Positions 23,673 to 33,542 of a DNA stretch of 64,000 nt are shown one piece after another. This stretch comes from SZUA-309 sp965215995. Lineage in GTDB: Bacteria > Pseudomonadota > Gammaproteobacteria > Pseudomonadales > Azotimanducaceae. The DNA lies in contig OZ244128.1 in NCBI GenBank assembly GCA_965215995.1, forward strand, positions 5,332,001 to 5,396,000. The letters run 5' to 3'. The first letter of the stretch is position 1, and the number at the start of each line of letters is the position of its first letter. The position numbers and the translations under genes were made by a program. The notes beneath the pieces are model-generated. The model did no database searches. It had not been told where the DNA came from and saw nothing but the letters and a program-made list of their open reading frames with translations.

Positions 23673-26417
23673 CTACTGGGGAACGTCAAACGGGTTGTTG
23701 TAATACTGCCCGCCGATGTCGATCCATTCTGAGACCAACTTCAACTCTGCATCGGTCAATCGCCCTTCATGGGTGTTCCCAGGGGCAAACCGATCAAAGA
23801 AGCGTGGGGAGAAGTTCGCGCCGGCCACATTCAGCGACGGCGAAACGCTGATGGGCACGAGGACGGGGATCGGGTTGCCGTCCACGTCAAGCACTGGATC
23901 GCCGTTGGCATCCAGCACGAAGAGCGGGTTGCCATTGCCATCCGTATCCTGAACCAGCAGGTCGATGACGTTGCCGTCCACATCGAGCGTCTGCTCATTG
24001 TCGTTGAACAGCAGCTCGCGGTAGCTCTTGAAGTGATCTGCCTGCTGATCAGAGATCCCGTCGGACAGATCCAGCTGGGCAGCCGGAACCATGGGCACGA
24101 GCATGTCGTCCACTTCCGCGTGACAACTGGTGCAGCGGTTGTTGGCGATCTCCACGCCCATGCCGTCCAGCACCGGTCGATCCACGTTCCAGAGTGGATG
24201 AATGTGCATCTCGTAGTTGATGGTGATGCGACAGAGCGATGTCCACAGGCCCACGCAACCCACATCAACCGGAGGGGTGGTGGCGAGTGAGTTGTAGCTG
24301 TAGACGAATGAGGCGTCTTTCGGCCGAACGGTTTCATCCGTCCAGTCATCGTCATAAACCAGATTGACGTTGGGCGTGCGCACCCCGTTTATGCGAGTCC
24401 AGACCTCGGCCATGGTCTCACCGGCATTCGCAAAGAGGGCGGATTCGGTGTTCGGGAAAGGTGATCCATCCACCGGTGCGCCTGGATTCGAAGTCGGTGC
24501 TTCCGCCAGCAACCGACCGTGCGGTACCTCACTGGTCGGCAGGTGGCAGCCGTTACATTCCAGCGTTTCACCCGGTCGCACCTGCAACCAGTTCTGATGC
24601 CTGGGGAAGCCGGCGACCCGGCGGCCGTTGGCGTCGAGGATGTCCAGCCAGAAGGCCACGTTGGCAGGAACTTTCAGCGCGACGGAGCCGTCCGGTTCGA
24701 TCGGCGCGTAACCAAGTATGTCCCGCATCAGCTGAGCCTGAGAGCGGCCGAAGGCGGTGCCGTCCAGATCTACCAGATCGTCGTCAGGCATCGATACTGC
24801 CTTGGTGATCCGCACGAATCGGGCCGGCCGGTCGGCTGCCATGGCGACTGCCGGATCTGCCAGAGCGGCGTTGTTCACCAGACTGGCGCCATCGAAGTCA
24901 TAGACGTTGCGGATGTGCACCATACCGACCGACTCCGCGACCAGATCGGCGTCCAGATCGATACCGGCCACACCATCGAGAAGGACGGGGGGCAGAGTGC
25001 GGGCTTCCATCACCACAACCTCGGAGTAGATCTCACCTTCTTCAGCGGAGACGATGGGTAGCTGGGTTTCCTCATCTGCATCGAACATCCAGATGCCGTA
25101 GAGCGGGTCTGCCTCGACGAAATTCGGATCGTTCAGGTACTCGTCCGTGCAAGGCGCGATCACCGGTTCGTCCGGGTCGGTAATCTCGTCCACCAGGCGG
25201 CACTGGCTCCAGGCCGCCACCATCCGATTGGTGCCATCGAACAGCGGCCAGAAGCTGGTGTAGCGTCCGGCCAGATTGGGTTCGTCTTCATCCAGAGAAA
25301 GCACGTCTTCGATCAGGAACTCCTGCGCGGGACCGGCCAGTCCGGCGTTGTCGAAGGTCGGCTGATCGTTCTCGACGAAGGTACCCGTATCAATGATCAC
25401 CGGGATGGTCGTGCCCCGAGATTGATCCGCGGGCGGACGCAGCAGCGCCAGCAAACGGCCGTCAGGCAGCTCCCGTGGCTTCATGAACTCGATGAACTCT
25501 CCATCAGGCCCGGTGTCGTGGCTGTGCACGCCATAGAGCAGCTGCTGATTCGATCCGTCCGGATTCATGGTGTAAAGGCTGATCCGGCTGATGTTGTTGA
25601 CGTTGTCCCAGCGACTGAAGACAACGCGGCCGTCTCCGAGAATCGCCGGGTCCAGGTCGGAACTCTGATTGAACGAGATCTGATGAATATCCGTGCCGTC
25701 GTCGTTCATGACGTGCAGCAGAAAGGCTTCATCGTCCCGGTCCTCATCGAAGGCAGCGAACTGAGGCTTGCCTTCATCCAGCAGCACGGCCTTGGATCGA
25801 CGCTGCCGGGTGGAGGAGAACACGATGCGGTCGTCCGGCAGAAACCTGGGCGCCACATCCTGACCCGCTTCCGCGGTGATGTCCGACTCGATTACCCGCC
25901 GAACTTCGCCGGTGTCCCGGTCGAACAGCCAGATGTTCCAGGTCGGCTGCTCATCGTCGTCCAGGTTCGGGTCCTCCGGAGCGCGCATGGCGAAGACGAG
26001 CCGCATACCGTCGAAGGAGGCGCTGATGTCTTTGACGTCATATAAAGGCGGGTTGCCATCCACATCGTCCGGGAAGATACCCTGGGTGATAGAAACCTCC
26101 GCAGCGCTGGGCGAAGCACGGTCTCTGAACATCAGTTCCGCCCCCGGAAAGAACGCCTGAGGCTCGCGGACATTGCTGGTGACCAGCGTGCCATCATCCT
26201 CGTCGAAGAGAACGGCGCGCTTCACATAGGTAATCGGAAAGTCGACGACAACCGGATCGGCACTGGAGGTGCCACCGAGCTGAGTGCTTTCCGAGCCACC
26301 GCTGCAGCCCTGCAGCACCAATATCGATGCCAGCAGGCCGGCCACGAATGAAAGTGAGTTGTAACGGGGCACCGCAATCGCCTCGAGCTTACATCTGAGT
26401 CCGCACGATTCTTTCAC
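23673..26417 (-). CDS. HzsA-related diheme lipoprotein with beta-propeller repeats
   Basis: The 914-residue protein has a lipobox (LVLQGC), then WD40/PD40-like blades marked by repeats such as ...VVFSRWDN and ...IVFSSTRQRRSKAVLL. Two c-type haem sites follow, CNGCH near residue 622 and CTSCH near 763, and a C-terminal part with DLLVQDTDGNGNP-like repeats. The layout matches proteins annotated as HzsA-related, after the hydrazine synthase alpha subunit. That does not imply anammox here. It is the first leftward gene of the divergent cluster. Confidence 0.75.
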   Translation of the reverse strand: MKESCGLRCKLEAIAVPRYNSLSFVAGLLASILVLQGCSGGSESTQLGGTSSADPVVVDFPITYVKRAVLFDEDDGTLVTSNVREPQAFFPGAELMFRDRASPSAAEVSITQGIFPDDVDGNPPLYDVKDISASFDGMRLVFAMRAPEDPNLDDDEQPTWNIWLFDRDTGEVRRVIESDITAEAGQDVAPRFLPDDRIVFSSTRQRRSKAVLLDEGKPQFAAFDEDRDDEAFLLHVMNDDGTDIHQISFNQSSDLDPAILGDGRVVFSRWDNVNNISRISLYTMNPDGSNQQLLYGVHSHDTGPDGEFIEFMKPRELPDGRLLALLRPPADQSRGTTIPVIIDTGTFVENDQPTFDNAGLAGPAQEFLIEDVLSLDEDEPNLAGRYTSFWPLFDGTNRMVAAWSQCRLVDEITDPDEPVIAPCTDEYLNDPNFVEADPLYGIWMFDADEETQLPIVSAEEGEIYSEVVVMEARTLPPVLLDGVAGIDLDADLVAESVGMVHIRNVYDFDGASLVNNAALADPAVAMAADRPARFVRITKAVSMPDDDLVDLDGTAFGRSQAQLMRDILGYAPIEPDGSVALKVPANVAFWLDILDANGRRVAGFPRHQNWLQVRPGETLECNGCHLPTSEVPHGRLLAEAPTSNPGAPVDGSPFPNTESALFANAGETMAEVWTRINGVRTPNVNLVYDDDWTDETVRPKDASFVYSYNSLATTPPVDVGCVGLWTSLCRITINYEMHIHPLWNVDRPVLDGMGVEIANNRCTSCHAEVDDMLVPMVPAAQLDLSDGISDQQADHFKSYRELLFNDNEQTLDVDGNVIDLLVQDTDGNGNPLFVLDANGDPVLDVDGNPIPVLVPISVSPSLNVAGANFSPRFFDRFAPGNTHEGRLTDAELKLVSEWIDIGGQYYNNPFDVPQ

Positions 26418-26668
26418 AAGGCACTCAGTGCAAACGTGACCTGGCGCACAACAGCCCGCCGCCCGGAGAAGCTGCCGCCGACGTCGTCAAAGTACCCGAC
26501 AAACGGCTAATCAGTCCCGCCGAGACTCAGGTCACAGTCTTGCATTCGCGTTTCGAAGAACCTTCTCCAATCTGCCTGGAAGCCACGGAGCGGCGAAGGC
26601 TGTGACATGCGCGAGAGGACTCGATGATCGAGTCGATCCCGCAAAAACACGAGCGAGGAGCGTGTTCA

Positions 26669-27889
26669 ATGAGGTCATGGAGTGTTGCGCGCCGCTGCCA
26701 ACGGCTAGGCGCCATAGTTACGTTCGCGACCATGTTAGCCGGGCTGGCGGTAACGCCGGCGTGGGCCGACTACCGCGACCAGGCAAAGAAAATTCACGAT
26801 CGGATTGCCGGGGTGCCACCGGACGAGACCACGCTCGCGGCCATGGCTGATCTGCTCGACAACAACAACCCAACCGATGATCTGGCGGCCGCTATGATGG
26901 CGACCACTGCGCCGGAGTTCTACAACGTCACGCTGAAGAACTTCGCTGCGCCCTGGACCAACCGGGACCAGAGCGTGTTCGTGCCGCTGAACGACTACAC
27001 CGCCACCATCATCGGTATGGTTCGCGAAGACATGGACTTTCGCGGCATCCTCCGGGATGACGTTCTCTGCGTAGGTACGGACAACTCGCTACCGCCCTAC
27101 TCCCGCAGCTCGAACGCTCACTATGAAGAGATGGAACGGCGCGGCACTGACATGAGCAGCCCCGCGGAGTTCGACTGCACCACCCAATCCTCGCTGACCG
27201 GTGTGCCTGCCGCCGCGACCGCTGGTGTCGTTACTACCAGAGCAGCTGCGAAGGCGTTCTTCATCGACGGCACCAATCGGGCAATGTTCCGCTTCACCCT
27301 GATGAATCACCTCTGCAACGATCTGGAGCAGGTCAAAGACATCACCTTAGTGCCTGATCGGATCCGCCAGGATGTGTCCCGCAGCCCCGGCGGCGATAGC
27401 CGGATCTACATGAACAACTGCATCGGCTGCCACACGGGCATGGACCCGCTGGCGGGCGCCTACGCCTACTACGATTACGTTTACGACCCGGACGCAGATC
27501 CGGATGGCGACAGCGGCCAACTGGTTTACGACGAGTCCGCGCCCGCTTCGAAGTACTTCAACAACGACAGCAACTTCGAGCACGGCTACATCACCACCGA
27601 TGACTCCTGGCTGAACTACTGGCGCGGTGGCCAGAACGCGCTGCTCGGCTGGGATACCTCCCTGCCCGCTTCCGGCAACGGTGCCAAGAGCATGGGTTGG
27701 GAACTGGCTTCCAGCGACGCCTTCGCTCAGTGCCAGGTGGAGAAGGTTTTCGAGAACGTCTGTCTGCACCCGGTGGAAGACGCGGCCGACCGCAGTCAGA
27801 TCGACGGCATGGTCAGCTCGTTCCGGACCAGCGGCTACAACCTGAAGCAGGTCTACGCTGAATCTGCTCTGTACTGCAGAGGCCAATAG
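26669..27889 (+). CDS. Secreted monoheme cytochrome-like protein
   Basis: From ATG 26669 the product is 406 residues with a signal ending TPAWA. One c-haem site, NNCIGCHTGMDPLAG (Cys251-His255), has the form seen in the DUF1585/DUF1588 planctomycete-type cytochrome proteins. The rest is helical with conserved FYNVTLKNFAAPWTNRDQSV. It starts the rightward operon and shares a 250-bp divergent region with the HzsA-related gene. Confidence 0.7.
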   Translation: MRSWSVARRCQRLGAIVTFATMLAGLAVTPAWADYRDQAKKIHDRIAGVPPDETTLAAMADLLDNNNPTDDLAAAMMATTAPEFYNVTLKNFAAPWTNRDQSVFVPLNDYTATIIGMVREDMDFRGILRDDVLCVGTDNSLPPYSRSSNAHYEEMERRGTDMSSPAEFDCTTQSSLTGVPAAATAGVVTTRAAAKAFFIDGTNRAMFRFTLMNHLCNDLEQVKDITLVPDRIRQDVSRSPGGDSRIYMNNCIGCHTGMDPLAGAYAYYDYVYDPDADPDGDSGQLVYDESAPASKYFNNDSNFEHGYITTDDSWLNYWRGGQNALLGWDTSLPASGNGAKSMGWELASSDAFAQCQVEKVFENVCLHPVEDAADRSQIDGMVSSFRTSGYNLKQVYAESALYCRGQ

Positions 27890-27898
27890 GCGGAGGAC

Positions 27899-30370
27899 AT
27901 GAGCATGATGACTTTGAAGAATATCCGATTCGCGCTGGCAGCCATCGCTACTGCCGTCGTTCTCTCTGCCTGTGGTAGCGGCTCTGGCGCGCCCGTGGTG
28001 CAGAACGCCAACACGGCGACTCCGAATGTCTCCAACTACAACGGTCCGCCTCCGGCGACCGAAGACGTGCAGGCGTTCAAGCTCGCAGTCTGGGACAACC
28101 TGGTTCCGAACAACCGTTGCGGCTCCTGCCACAACGAATCCCAGAATCCGCGCTTCGTCCGCGCTGATGACATCAATCTGGCCTACGATGCCGCCAACAC
28201 CGTCGTCAACCTGACTGATCCGGGCGACTCGGTGATGGTTTCCAAGGTTCGGGGTGGCCACAACTGCTGGCTGGCGGACGACAACGCCTGCGCAGACATC
28301 ATCCAGTCCTACATCGAGAACTGGGCAGGTGATGCCCTTGGTGGTGCCGGTAAGGAGATCGAGCTGGTGGCACCTGCCGTGCTGCAACCCCCGGGGGACA
28401 GCCGGAACTTCCCCGACTCACCGCCTCCGGAGTTTGATGCGGTCCATACGTTGCTGGAGGATTATTGCGCTCAGTGTCACTCCGACACAGCCGCAGTGCC
28501 TCAATCGCCTTACTTTGCCAGTGCTGACGTCAACGTCGCCTGGGACGCCGCCATCTCCAAGATTGATCTGGACACTCCGGCCAACTCCCGATTCGTGCTG
28601 CGTCTCCGTCAGGAGTCGCACAACTGCTGGTCGAGCTGTCCTTCGGATGCTCAGGAGATGGAAGACGCCATTACCACCTTGGCAGGCGCCATACCCGTCA
28701 CCGTGATCGATCCCGATCTGGTTACCAGCATGGCCCTCGGCCTGCCGAACGGCATCGTTGCAGCCTCTGGCGGTCGTCATGAGCGCAACGTGATCGCCAT
28801 GTACGAATTCAAGACCGGGTCAGGAAACCAGGCCTACGATACCTCGGGTGTGGAGCCTTCACTGAACCTGACCCTCTCCGGCGACTACAACTGGGTCGGC
28901 GGCTGGGGCGTGCAGTTCGTTGACGGCAAGGCTCAGGGTTCCACGACGGCCAGCGCCAAGCTTTACGACCTGATCACTGCCACCGGCGAATTTGCCCTGG
29001 AGATCTGGGCAGCCCCGGGCAACGTGACTCAGGATGGTCCGTCCCGAATCGTCAGCTACGCGGGCGATGGGGATTCCCGGAACTTCATGCTGGGTCAGAC
29101 CCTGTATGACTACGACACGTTCGTGCGCAACGATCCATCCGAGGCAGGCGGCTCGCAACTGTCGACCCCTTCTGCGGACGAGGTTCTGCAGGCGTCCCTG
29201 CAACACGTGGTGGTGAACTACGACCCGATCAACGGCCGGCAGATCTTCGTCAACGGCGAGCTCATTGACGTGGTGGATACCACCCCGCCCGACCTGCTCG
29301 ACGTCTGGGACGAGACCTATGCCTTTGCGGTCGGCAGCGAAGTCGACAACCAGAATCGCTGGGCGGGTACCGTGCGTCTGCTCGCCATACACAACCGCGT
29401 GCTGACACCGGAGCAGATTCTGGAGAACTTCGATGTTGGCGTCGGCGAGCGCTACTTTCTGTTGTTCAACGTGGAAGATCACACGGGCATCCCAACATCC
29501 TACGTGGTGTTCGAAGTGAGCCAGTACGATTCCTACGCCTATCTCTTCACCGAGCCCTTCTTTGCAATTCTCGATGACGCCGGTGTGACCATCGGTGACA
29601 TTCCTCTGCAAGGCATGCGCCTGGGGATGAACGGCCGTGAAGTGGCCGTCGGCCAGGCTTACGCGAATCTGGATCTGAGCCTCAACGACGTGGACTACGC
29701 CGATGAAGGCCTGCAACGGCTCTCTCGTCTCGGCACCGTCATCCCGCTGGAGCAAGGTCCGGATTTCGATGAGTTCTTCCTGACCTTCGAGCTGCTCGGC
29801 ACCTCGGATAACGCGATAGCTTACGTCGATCCGCCACCGATTCCGCCCCCGGTCCCTGACGATGTACCTGCAGAAGACCAGGAGCCGCCGAGCGGTATCC
29901 GCGACTTCGCGGAGATCAACGCCACCATGTCCAAGGTGACGGGTATCCCGACGTCGAATCCGAACGTGCAGGGGATCTACGACCAGGTGTATCAGGCCAT
30001 GCCTGTGCAAACGAAGATCGCTGGTTTCATCTCGTCACAGCAGATGGGCATCGCGCAGCTGGCGTTCGAGTACTGCTCGACGCTGGTGGATGACACCACC
30101 GGGATCCGTACCAGCTTCTGGCCAGGATTCCCATTTGGTACCGGTGAAGCCACGGCATTCAACGTCGCCAATCGCGCCCTGCTGATCGATCCGCTCGTTG
30201 AGAAGGTCGTCGGGCTGAACCTGCCAACCCAACCAGACGCTGCAGACGTGGAATTGGAACTGAACGCGCTGATTGACCGGCTGGTCGCCAGCCCGGGCGA
30301 CAACACCAACGCCATCGCTAAAGGCACATGTGCCGCTGCCCTCGGTAGCGCCGCCTTGCTGGTCCAGTAA
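27899..30370 (+). CDS. Diheme lipoprotein with tandem cytochrome modules and LamG domain
   Basis: The 823-residue protein has a lipobox (VLSACGSG) and two related cytochrome modules. The first runs over residues 70-125 (CGSCH at 74, HNCW near 122). The second runs over 186-250 (CAQCH at 190, HNCW near 241). A LamG/concanavalin-type sandwich (about 295-520) follows, then a Pro-rich linker and a helical C-terminus. LamG domains bind carbohydrate or protein, so this could be a surface redox protein touching a substrate. It is the second gene of a rightward operon of three. Confidence 0.75.
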   Translation: MSMMTLKNIRFALAAIATAVVLSACGSGSGAPVVQNANTATPNVSNYNGPPPATEDVQAFKLAVWDNLVPNNRCGSCHNESQNPRFVRADDINLAYDAANTVVNLTDPGDSVMVSKVRGGHNCWLADDNACADIIQSYIENWAGDALGGAGKEIELVAPAVLQPPGDSRNFPDSPPPEFDAVHTLLEDYCAQCHSDTAAVPQSPYFASADVNVAWDAAISKIDLDTPANSRFVLRLRQESHNCWSSCPSDAQEMEDAITTLAGAIPVTVIDPDLVTSMALGLPNGIVAASGGRHERNVIAMYEFKTGSGNQAYDTSGVEPSLNLTLSGDYNWVGGWGVQFVDGKAQGSTTASAKLYDLITATGEFALEIWAAPGNVTQDGPSRIVSYAGDGDSRNFMLGQTLYDYDTFVRNDPSEAGGSQLSTPSADEVLQASLQHVVVNYDPINGRQIFVNGELIDVVDTTPPDLLDVWDETYAFAVGSEVDNQNRWAGTVRLLAIHNRVLTPEQILENFDVGVGERYFLLFNVEDHTGIPTSYVVFEVSQYDSYAYLFTEPFFAILDDAGVTIGDIPLQGMRLGMNGREVAVGQAYANLDLSLNDVDYADEGLQRLSRLGTVIPLEQGPDFDEFFLTFELLGTSDNAIAYVDPPPIPPPVPDDVPAEDQEPPSGIRDFAEINATMSKVTGIPTSNPNVQGIYDQVYQAMPVQTKIAGFISSQQMGIAQLAFEYCSTLVDDTTGIRTSFWPGFPFGTGEATAFNVANRALLIDPLVEKVVGLNLPTQPDAADVELELNALIDRLVASPGDNTNAIAKGTCAAALGSAALLVQ

Positions 30371-30384
30371 TCGAGGAAAAGACA

Positions 30385-32016
30385 ATGATCAGACGACGCA
30401 AGCGAAAATACGACGATCCGCTTTTCCATCCGGATCACCCACGGCCCAAGACTCGACGGGAGTTCCTGGGCCAGGGTTTCATCATGGGCAGCGCGGGCGT
30501 GCTGGTGCCAAGTTTCTTCGGACTCGCAAGACAGGCGCACGGACTTTCTCAGGAAGTCCAGGACGTGGTGGATGCCTGCGGCATCGCGACGCAAGGCGCT
30601 GGCAAGATCCCCTTTATCTGCTTCGACCTCGCCGGTGGATCTAATCAGGCGGGCTCCAACGTGCTGGTCGGCCAGCAAGGGGGCCAGCTCGATTTTCTGT
30701 CTACCCAGGGTTACGAGCGTCAGGGGCTGCCTGCCGACATGGTGCCGCCCATCGTCAATCCAAACACCCAGACCAACGACAACATCGACCAGCGGCTGGG
30801 GCTCGCCTTCCACGCGGACAGCGCTTTCCTGCGTGGTATGGAAGCAAGAATGTCGCCGGAAGCCATGGCCAACACCAACGGTGCCATCATCCCGGCCCGG
30901 TCCGACAACGACACCGGCAACAATCCGCACAACCCCATGTACGGAATCGCCCGTGCCGGTATTGCGCTGGATGAAGACAACAACGAGATCTTCAAAGGTG
31001 CGGACGGCGCGCTGCTGACACTGATCGGCAGTGAGAACTCCGATTCCGGCGGCAACTCAATGGCACCGGCAGATCTCATTGATCTGACCATCCGCCCGAC
31101 CAAGGTCGACCGTCCCAGCGACGTAACCGGTCTGGTGGATGTGGGTGACCTGACGGGTCTCGGCCTCAGCCAGGGCGATGCGGTGGCCGTCATGGAGTCC
31201 ATCTACAGTCTGTCCGACCAGAAGATGCTGCGCATGAATCAGGGTCAGTCGCCGGCAACAGACGCCGAGATTCAGGATCTCGTTCGCTGCGGCTACGCGA
31301 AAACCGCAATGCTGGCCGAGCGCTACGGCAACCCGGACGACGTCAATCCGGCAACGGACGACGTCATCGTCGGCGGTGCCGGTATCTTCGGAGCCACCGA
31401 ATTCAATGCCAACGACCGCGATAGCAGGGAGTACCAGAAGACCGCATCGGTCATGAAAATGGTGATCAACGGCTTCGCCGGTGCCGGCACCATCGAGATG
31501 GGCGGCTACGACTACCACGGTGGTGCTCGTGCGGAAGGCGAGGTGAAGGATTTCCGCGCTGGGGAATGCATGGGCGCCTGTCTCGAATACGCCCACCGTC
31601 TCGGCCTGCCACTCATGCTCTACGTCATGTCCGATGGCAGCCTGTCTTCGAACGGCGTCATCGACAACAGCGCCGATGGCCGTGGCAAGGGTGAGTGGAC
31701 GAGTGACAACTCTTCTACCGCCGCGCCCTTCTTCCTGGTCTACAACCCGAACGGGCGCCCCACTCTGCTCGGCGCCACGCCGGAAGAGCAGGCCAGGCAC
31801 CAGCAGCTCGGCTTCATGCGACCCGATGGTTCGGTGGAGACCAGCGGTACGCCGGCGGCAAACAACGTGAACTACCTGGTGCAGATGATCCTGTTGAACT
31901 ACATGGCCCTGCACGATGAGCACGACCGCTATGCCGAGATCTTCGGCAATAACCCGATCGCCGCTCAGCAGGATCTGTACACGGCATTCGAGCCTATCGT
32001 GCAGGGAACCATATAG
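30385..32016 (+). CDS. DUF1501 Tat-exported protein
   Basis: The 543-residue protein has a twin-arginine signal (TRREFLGQGF, residues 23-32) and the DUF1501 core, with FDLAGGSNQAGSNVLVG near residue 80 and MGGYDYHGGARAEGEVKDF near 370. DUF1501 proteins are alkaline-phosphatase-superfamily-like and usually partner with DUF1800 or cytochrome-type proteins. Here the partner is the LamG cytochrome 14 bp upstream. Tat export suggests it folds, perhaps with a metal, before leaving the cytoplasm. Confidence 0.8.
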   Translation: MIRRRKRKYDDPLFHPDHPRPKTRREFLGQGFIMGSAGVLVPSFFGLARQAHGLSQEVQDVVDACGIATQGAGKIPFICFDLAGGSNQAGSNVLVGQQGGQLDFLSTQGYERQGLPADMVPPIVNPNTQTNDNIDQRLGLAFHADSAFLRGMEARMSPEAMANTNGAIIPARSDNDTGNNPHNPMYGIARAGIALDEDNNEIFKGADGALLTLIGSENSDSGGNSMAPADLIDLTIRPTKVDRPSDVTGLVDVGDLTGLGLSQGDAVAVMESIYSLSDQKMLRMNQGQSPATDAEIQDLVRCGYAKTAMLAERYGNPDDVNPATDDVIVGGAGIFGATEFNANDRDSREYQKTASVMKMVINGFAGAGTIEMGGYDYHGGARAEGEVKDFRAGECMGACLEYAHRLGLPLMLYVMSDGSLSSNGVIDNSADGRGKGEWTSDNSSTAAPFFLVYNPNGRPTLLGATPEEQARHQQLGFMRPDGSVETSGTPAANNVNYLVQMILLNYMALHDEHDRYAEIFGNNPIAAQQDLYTAFEPIVQGTI

Positions 32017-32047
32017 GGAACAACCGAACCCGTGAGATGACCCAAAC

Positions 32048-32077
32048 CCCTGGCACACTGAGCCCAGTGCGCCAGGG
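32048..32077 (+). terminator. Hairpin after DUF1501 gene
   Basis: CCCTGGC-A-CACTG pairs with CAGTG-C-GCCAGGG across a short loop, 32 bp after the operon's last stop codon. No T-run follows, so termination would be imperfect or Rho-assisted. Confidence 0.4.
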
Positions 32078-32096
32078 ATTGGTCCAGCTTCTCCCC

Positions 32097-32128
32097 TCGA
32101 GCTTCTCCCTACTCGAGCTTCTCCCTAC
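32097..32128 (+). repeat. 16-bp tandem repeat before methyltransferase gene
   Basis: TCGAGCTTCTCCCTAC occurs twice head to tail, ending next to the ATG at 32130, and a partial third copy (AGCTTCTCCCC) precedes them. The region lacks a normal ribosome binding site. Confidence 0.6.
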
Positions 32129-32129
32129 A

Positions 32130-33500
32130 ATGCCGGACAGGATGCCGCACACCCCCGCACAAGAACTGCTTGAACGACTTGCCTGCCCGCGCTGTGAGCA
32201 GGCGCTCGGCGATCTCAACTGCCCGTCCTGCCAGGTGGACTTTCCGGTACAGGAAGGTGTGCCCTGGCTGGTTGCCGACACCAAGGCCATTCGGCTCCAG
32301 TGGAAGAACCGCTGGCAGATGGCACTCAGAGACCTCGAGCAGCGTCAGCAATCGGCAAGAGACGCACTGAAGCGGTCCGAGAGCCAGGCAGCGGCCACAA
32401 GGCTTGCCACCCTGGCCGATGGCTTTGCTGCGCAACACAGAGCTCTGAAGCTGCTGCTCGCGGATCTGGGCCTTGCCGGTAGCACGGATCTGACCACCTA
32501 TCTGGCATTGAAAACCCGTCTGCCGAGCCAGATGGGCTTGATGGCCTACGAAGCCAACGTGTTCAGGGATTGGGTCTGGGGCCATGCAGAAAACGAAGCC
32601 TCGCTGAGTGCGATCCGCTCCGTTCTACCGACAGACCGCCACGACGCCTGCCTGGTCCTGGGTGCCGGTGCCGGTCGGCTGGCCTACGATCTGCACGATG
32701 CGCTCTCCCCGGCACTGACCACGGCGGTCGAGCTCAATCCCTACCTAACCACGCTGACCAGAAAGCTCGCCGATGGCGAGGTAGTCTCACTGGTGGAGTT
32801 TCCGCTGGCCCCGGATAGCGGCGCCCACAGCGCCATCCACAGAACGCTCGAAGCACCTGCACCTGCCCGAGCGGGATTCGAGGTGGTACTGGCAGATGTG
32901 ATGCGGCCTCCGTTTCAGGCTGGCAGTTTCGACCTGGTCGTCACACCCTGGTTACTCGACGTGATTGCAGGCGATACGGCAGCCCTGCTCGCTCTGGTGA
33001 ACCGGATGCTCAATCCGGGCGGACACTGGGTGTTTCATGGCTCGCTGGCCTTTCAACGGCCCGATCCGGCCAGCAACATCAACCTGGATGAGCTGAGGGA
33101 GCTCGCCGGCGCTTGCGGCTTCGAGGTAGGGCCGACGGATGAGTCCGTGCAGCCCTACCTGGATTGCCCGGAAAGCCGGCACGGCCGTCGGGAGAGCATC
33201 CTGACGTTCTCAGCCCGGAAGGTCGCAGAAGCGCCGCCAGGGCCTCGTCCGCAAAACCTGCCTGACTGGCTGGCGAAAGGGCGCGGACCCGTCCCCGCAC
33301 TCCCGTCCTTTCAGAATCAGGCGATGGCCACCCGAATCCATGCCTTCATCATGTCACTGATCGATGGCAAGCGGTCGCTGAAAGATATGGCGGCGATGAT
33401 GGAGACACAGCAGCTGATGCCCAAGGACGAAGCGGAAGAAGCCATTCGTGGCTTTCTGATCAAGATGTTCGATGAAGCGGGCAGCGATCGAGGGCTCTGA
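32130..33500 (+). CDS. Trm112-like zinc module fused to SAM methyltransferase
   Basis: From ATG 32130 the product is 456 residues (an upstream ATG at 32037 would read through the tandem repeat). Residues 15-40 hold a zinc-type CPRCEQALGDLNCPSCQ. The SAM-binding core is VLGAGAGRLAYDLHDAL near residue 180, followed by TAVELN and SFDLVVTPWLLDVI. The pattern recalls the N2227/carnosine methyltransferase group. The C-terminus adds a helical region with SLIDGKRSLKDMA, as in PqqD-like folds. The substrate is unknown. Confidence 0.7.
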   Translation: MPDRMPHTPAQELLERLACPRCEQALGDLNCPSCQVDFPVQEGVPWLVADTKAIRLQWKNRWQMALRDLEQRQQSARDALKRSESQAAATRLATLADGFAAQHRALKLLLADLGLAGSTDLTTYLALKTRLPSQMGLMAYEANVFRDWVWGHAENEASLSAIRSVLPTDRHDACLVLGAGAGRLAYDLHDALSPALTTAVELNPYLTTLTRKLADGEVVSLVEFPLAPDSGAHSAIHRTLEAPAPARAGFEVVLADVMRPPFQAGSFDLVVTPWLLDVIAGDTAALLALVNRMLNPGGHWVFHGSLAFQRPDPASNINLDELRELAGACGFEVGPTDESVQPYLDCPESRHGRRESILTFSARKVAEAPPGPRPQNLPDWLAKGRGPVPALPSFQNQAMATRIHAFIMSLIDGKRSLKDMAAMMETQQLMPKDEAEEAIRGFLIKMFDEAGSDRGL

Positions 33501-33542
33501 CCTCTCCTGGCAGTCCGCGTCTTATCCGGACTCTGCCGACAA

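Noticed and set aside
23673..26417. Hydrazine synthase and anammox
   Set aside because: Only one HzsA-related protein is present, with no HzsB/C or hydrazine dehydrogenase; the similarity reflects fold.
27347..30010. Long leftward frames
   Set aside because: They are shadows of the cytochrome and LamG genes, with His/Val-rich sequence typical of antisense frames.
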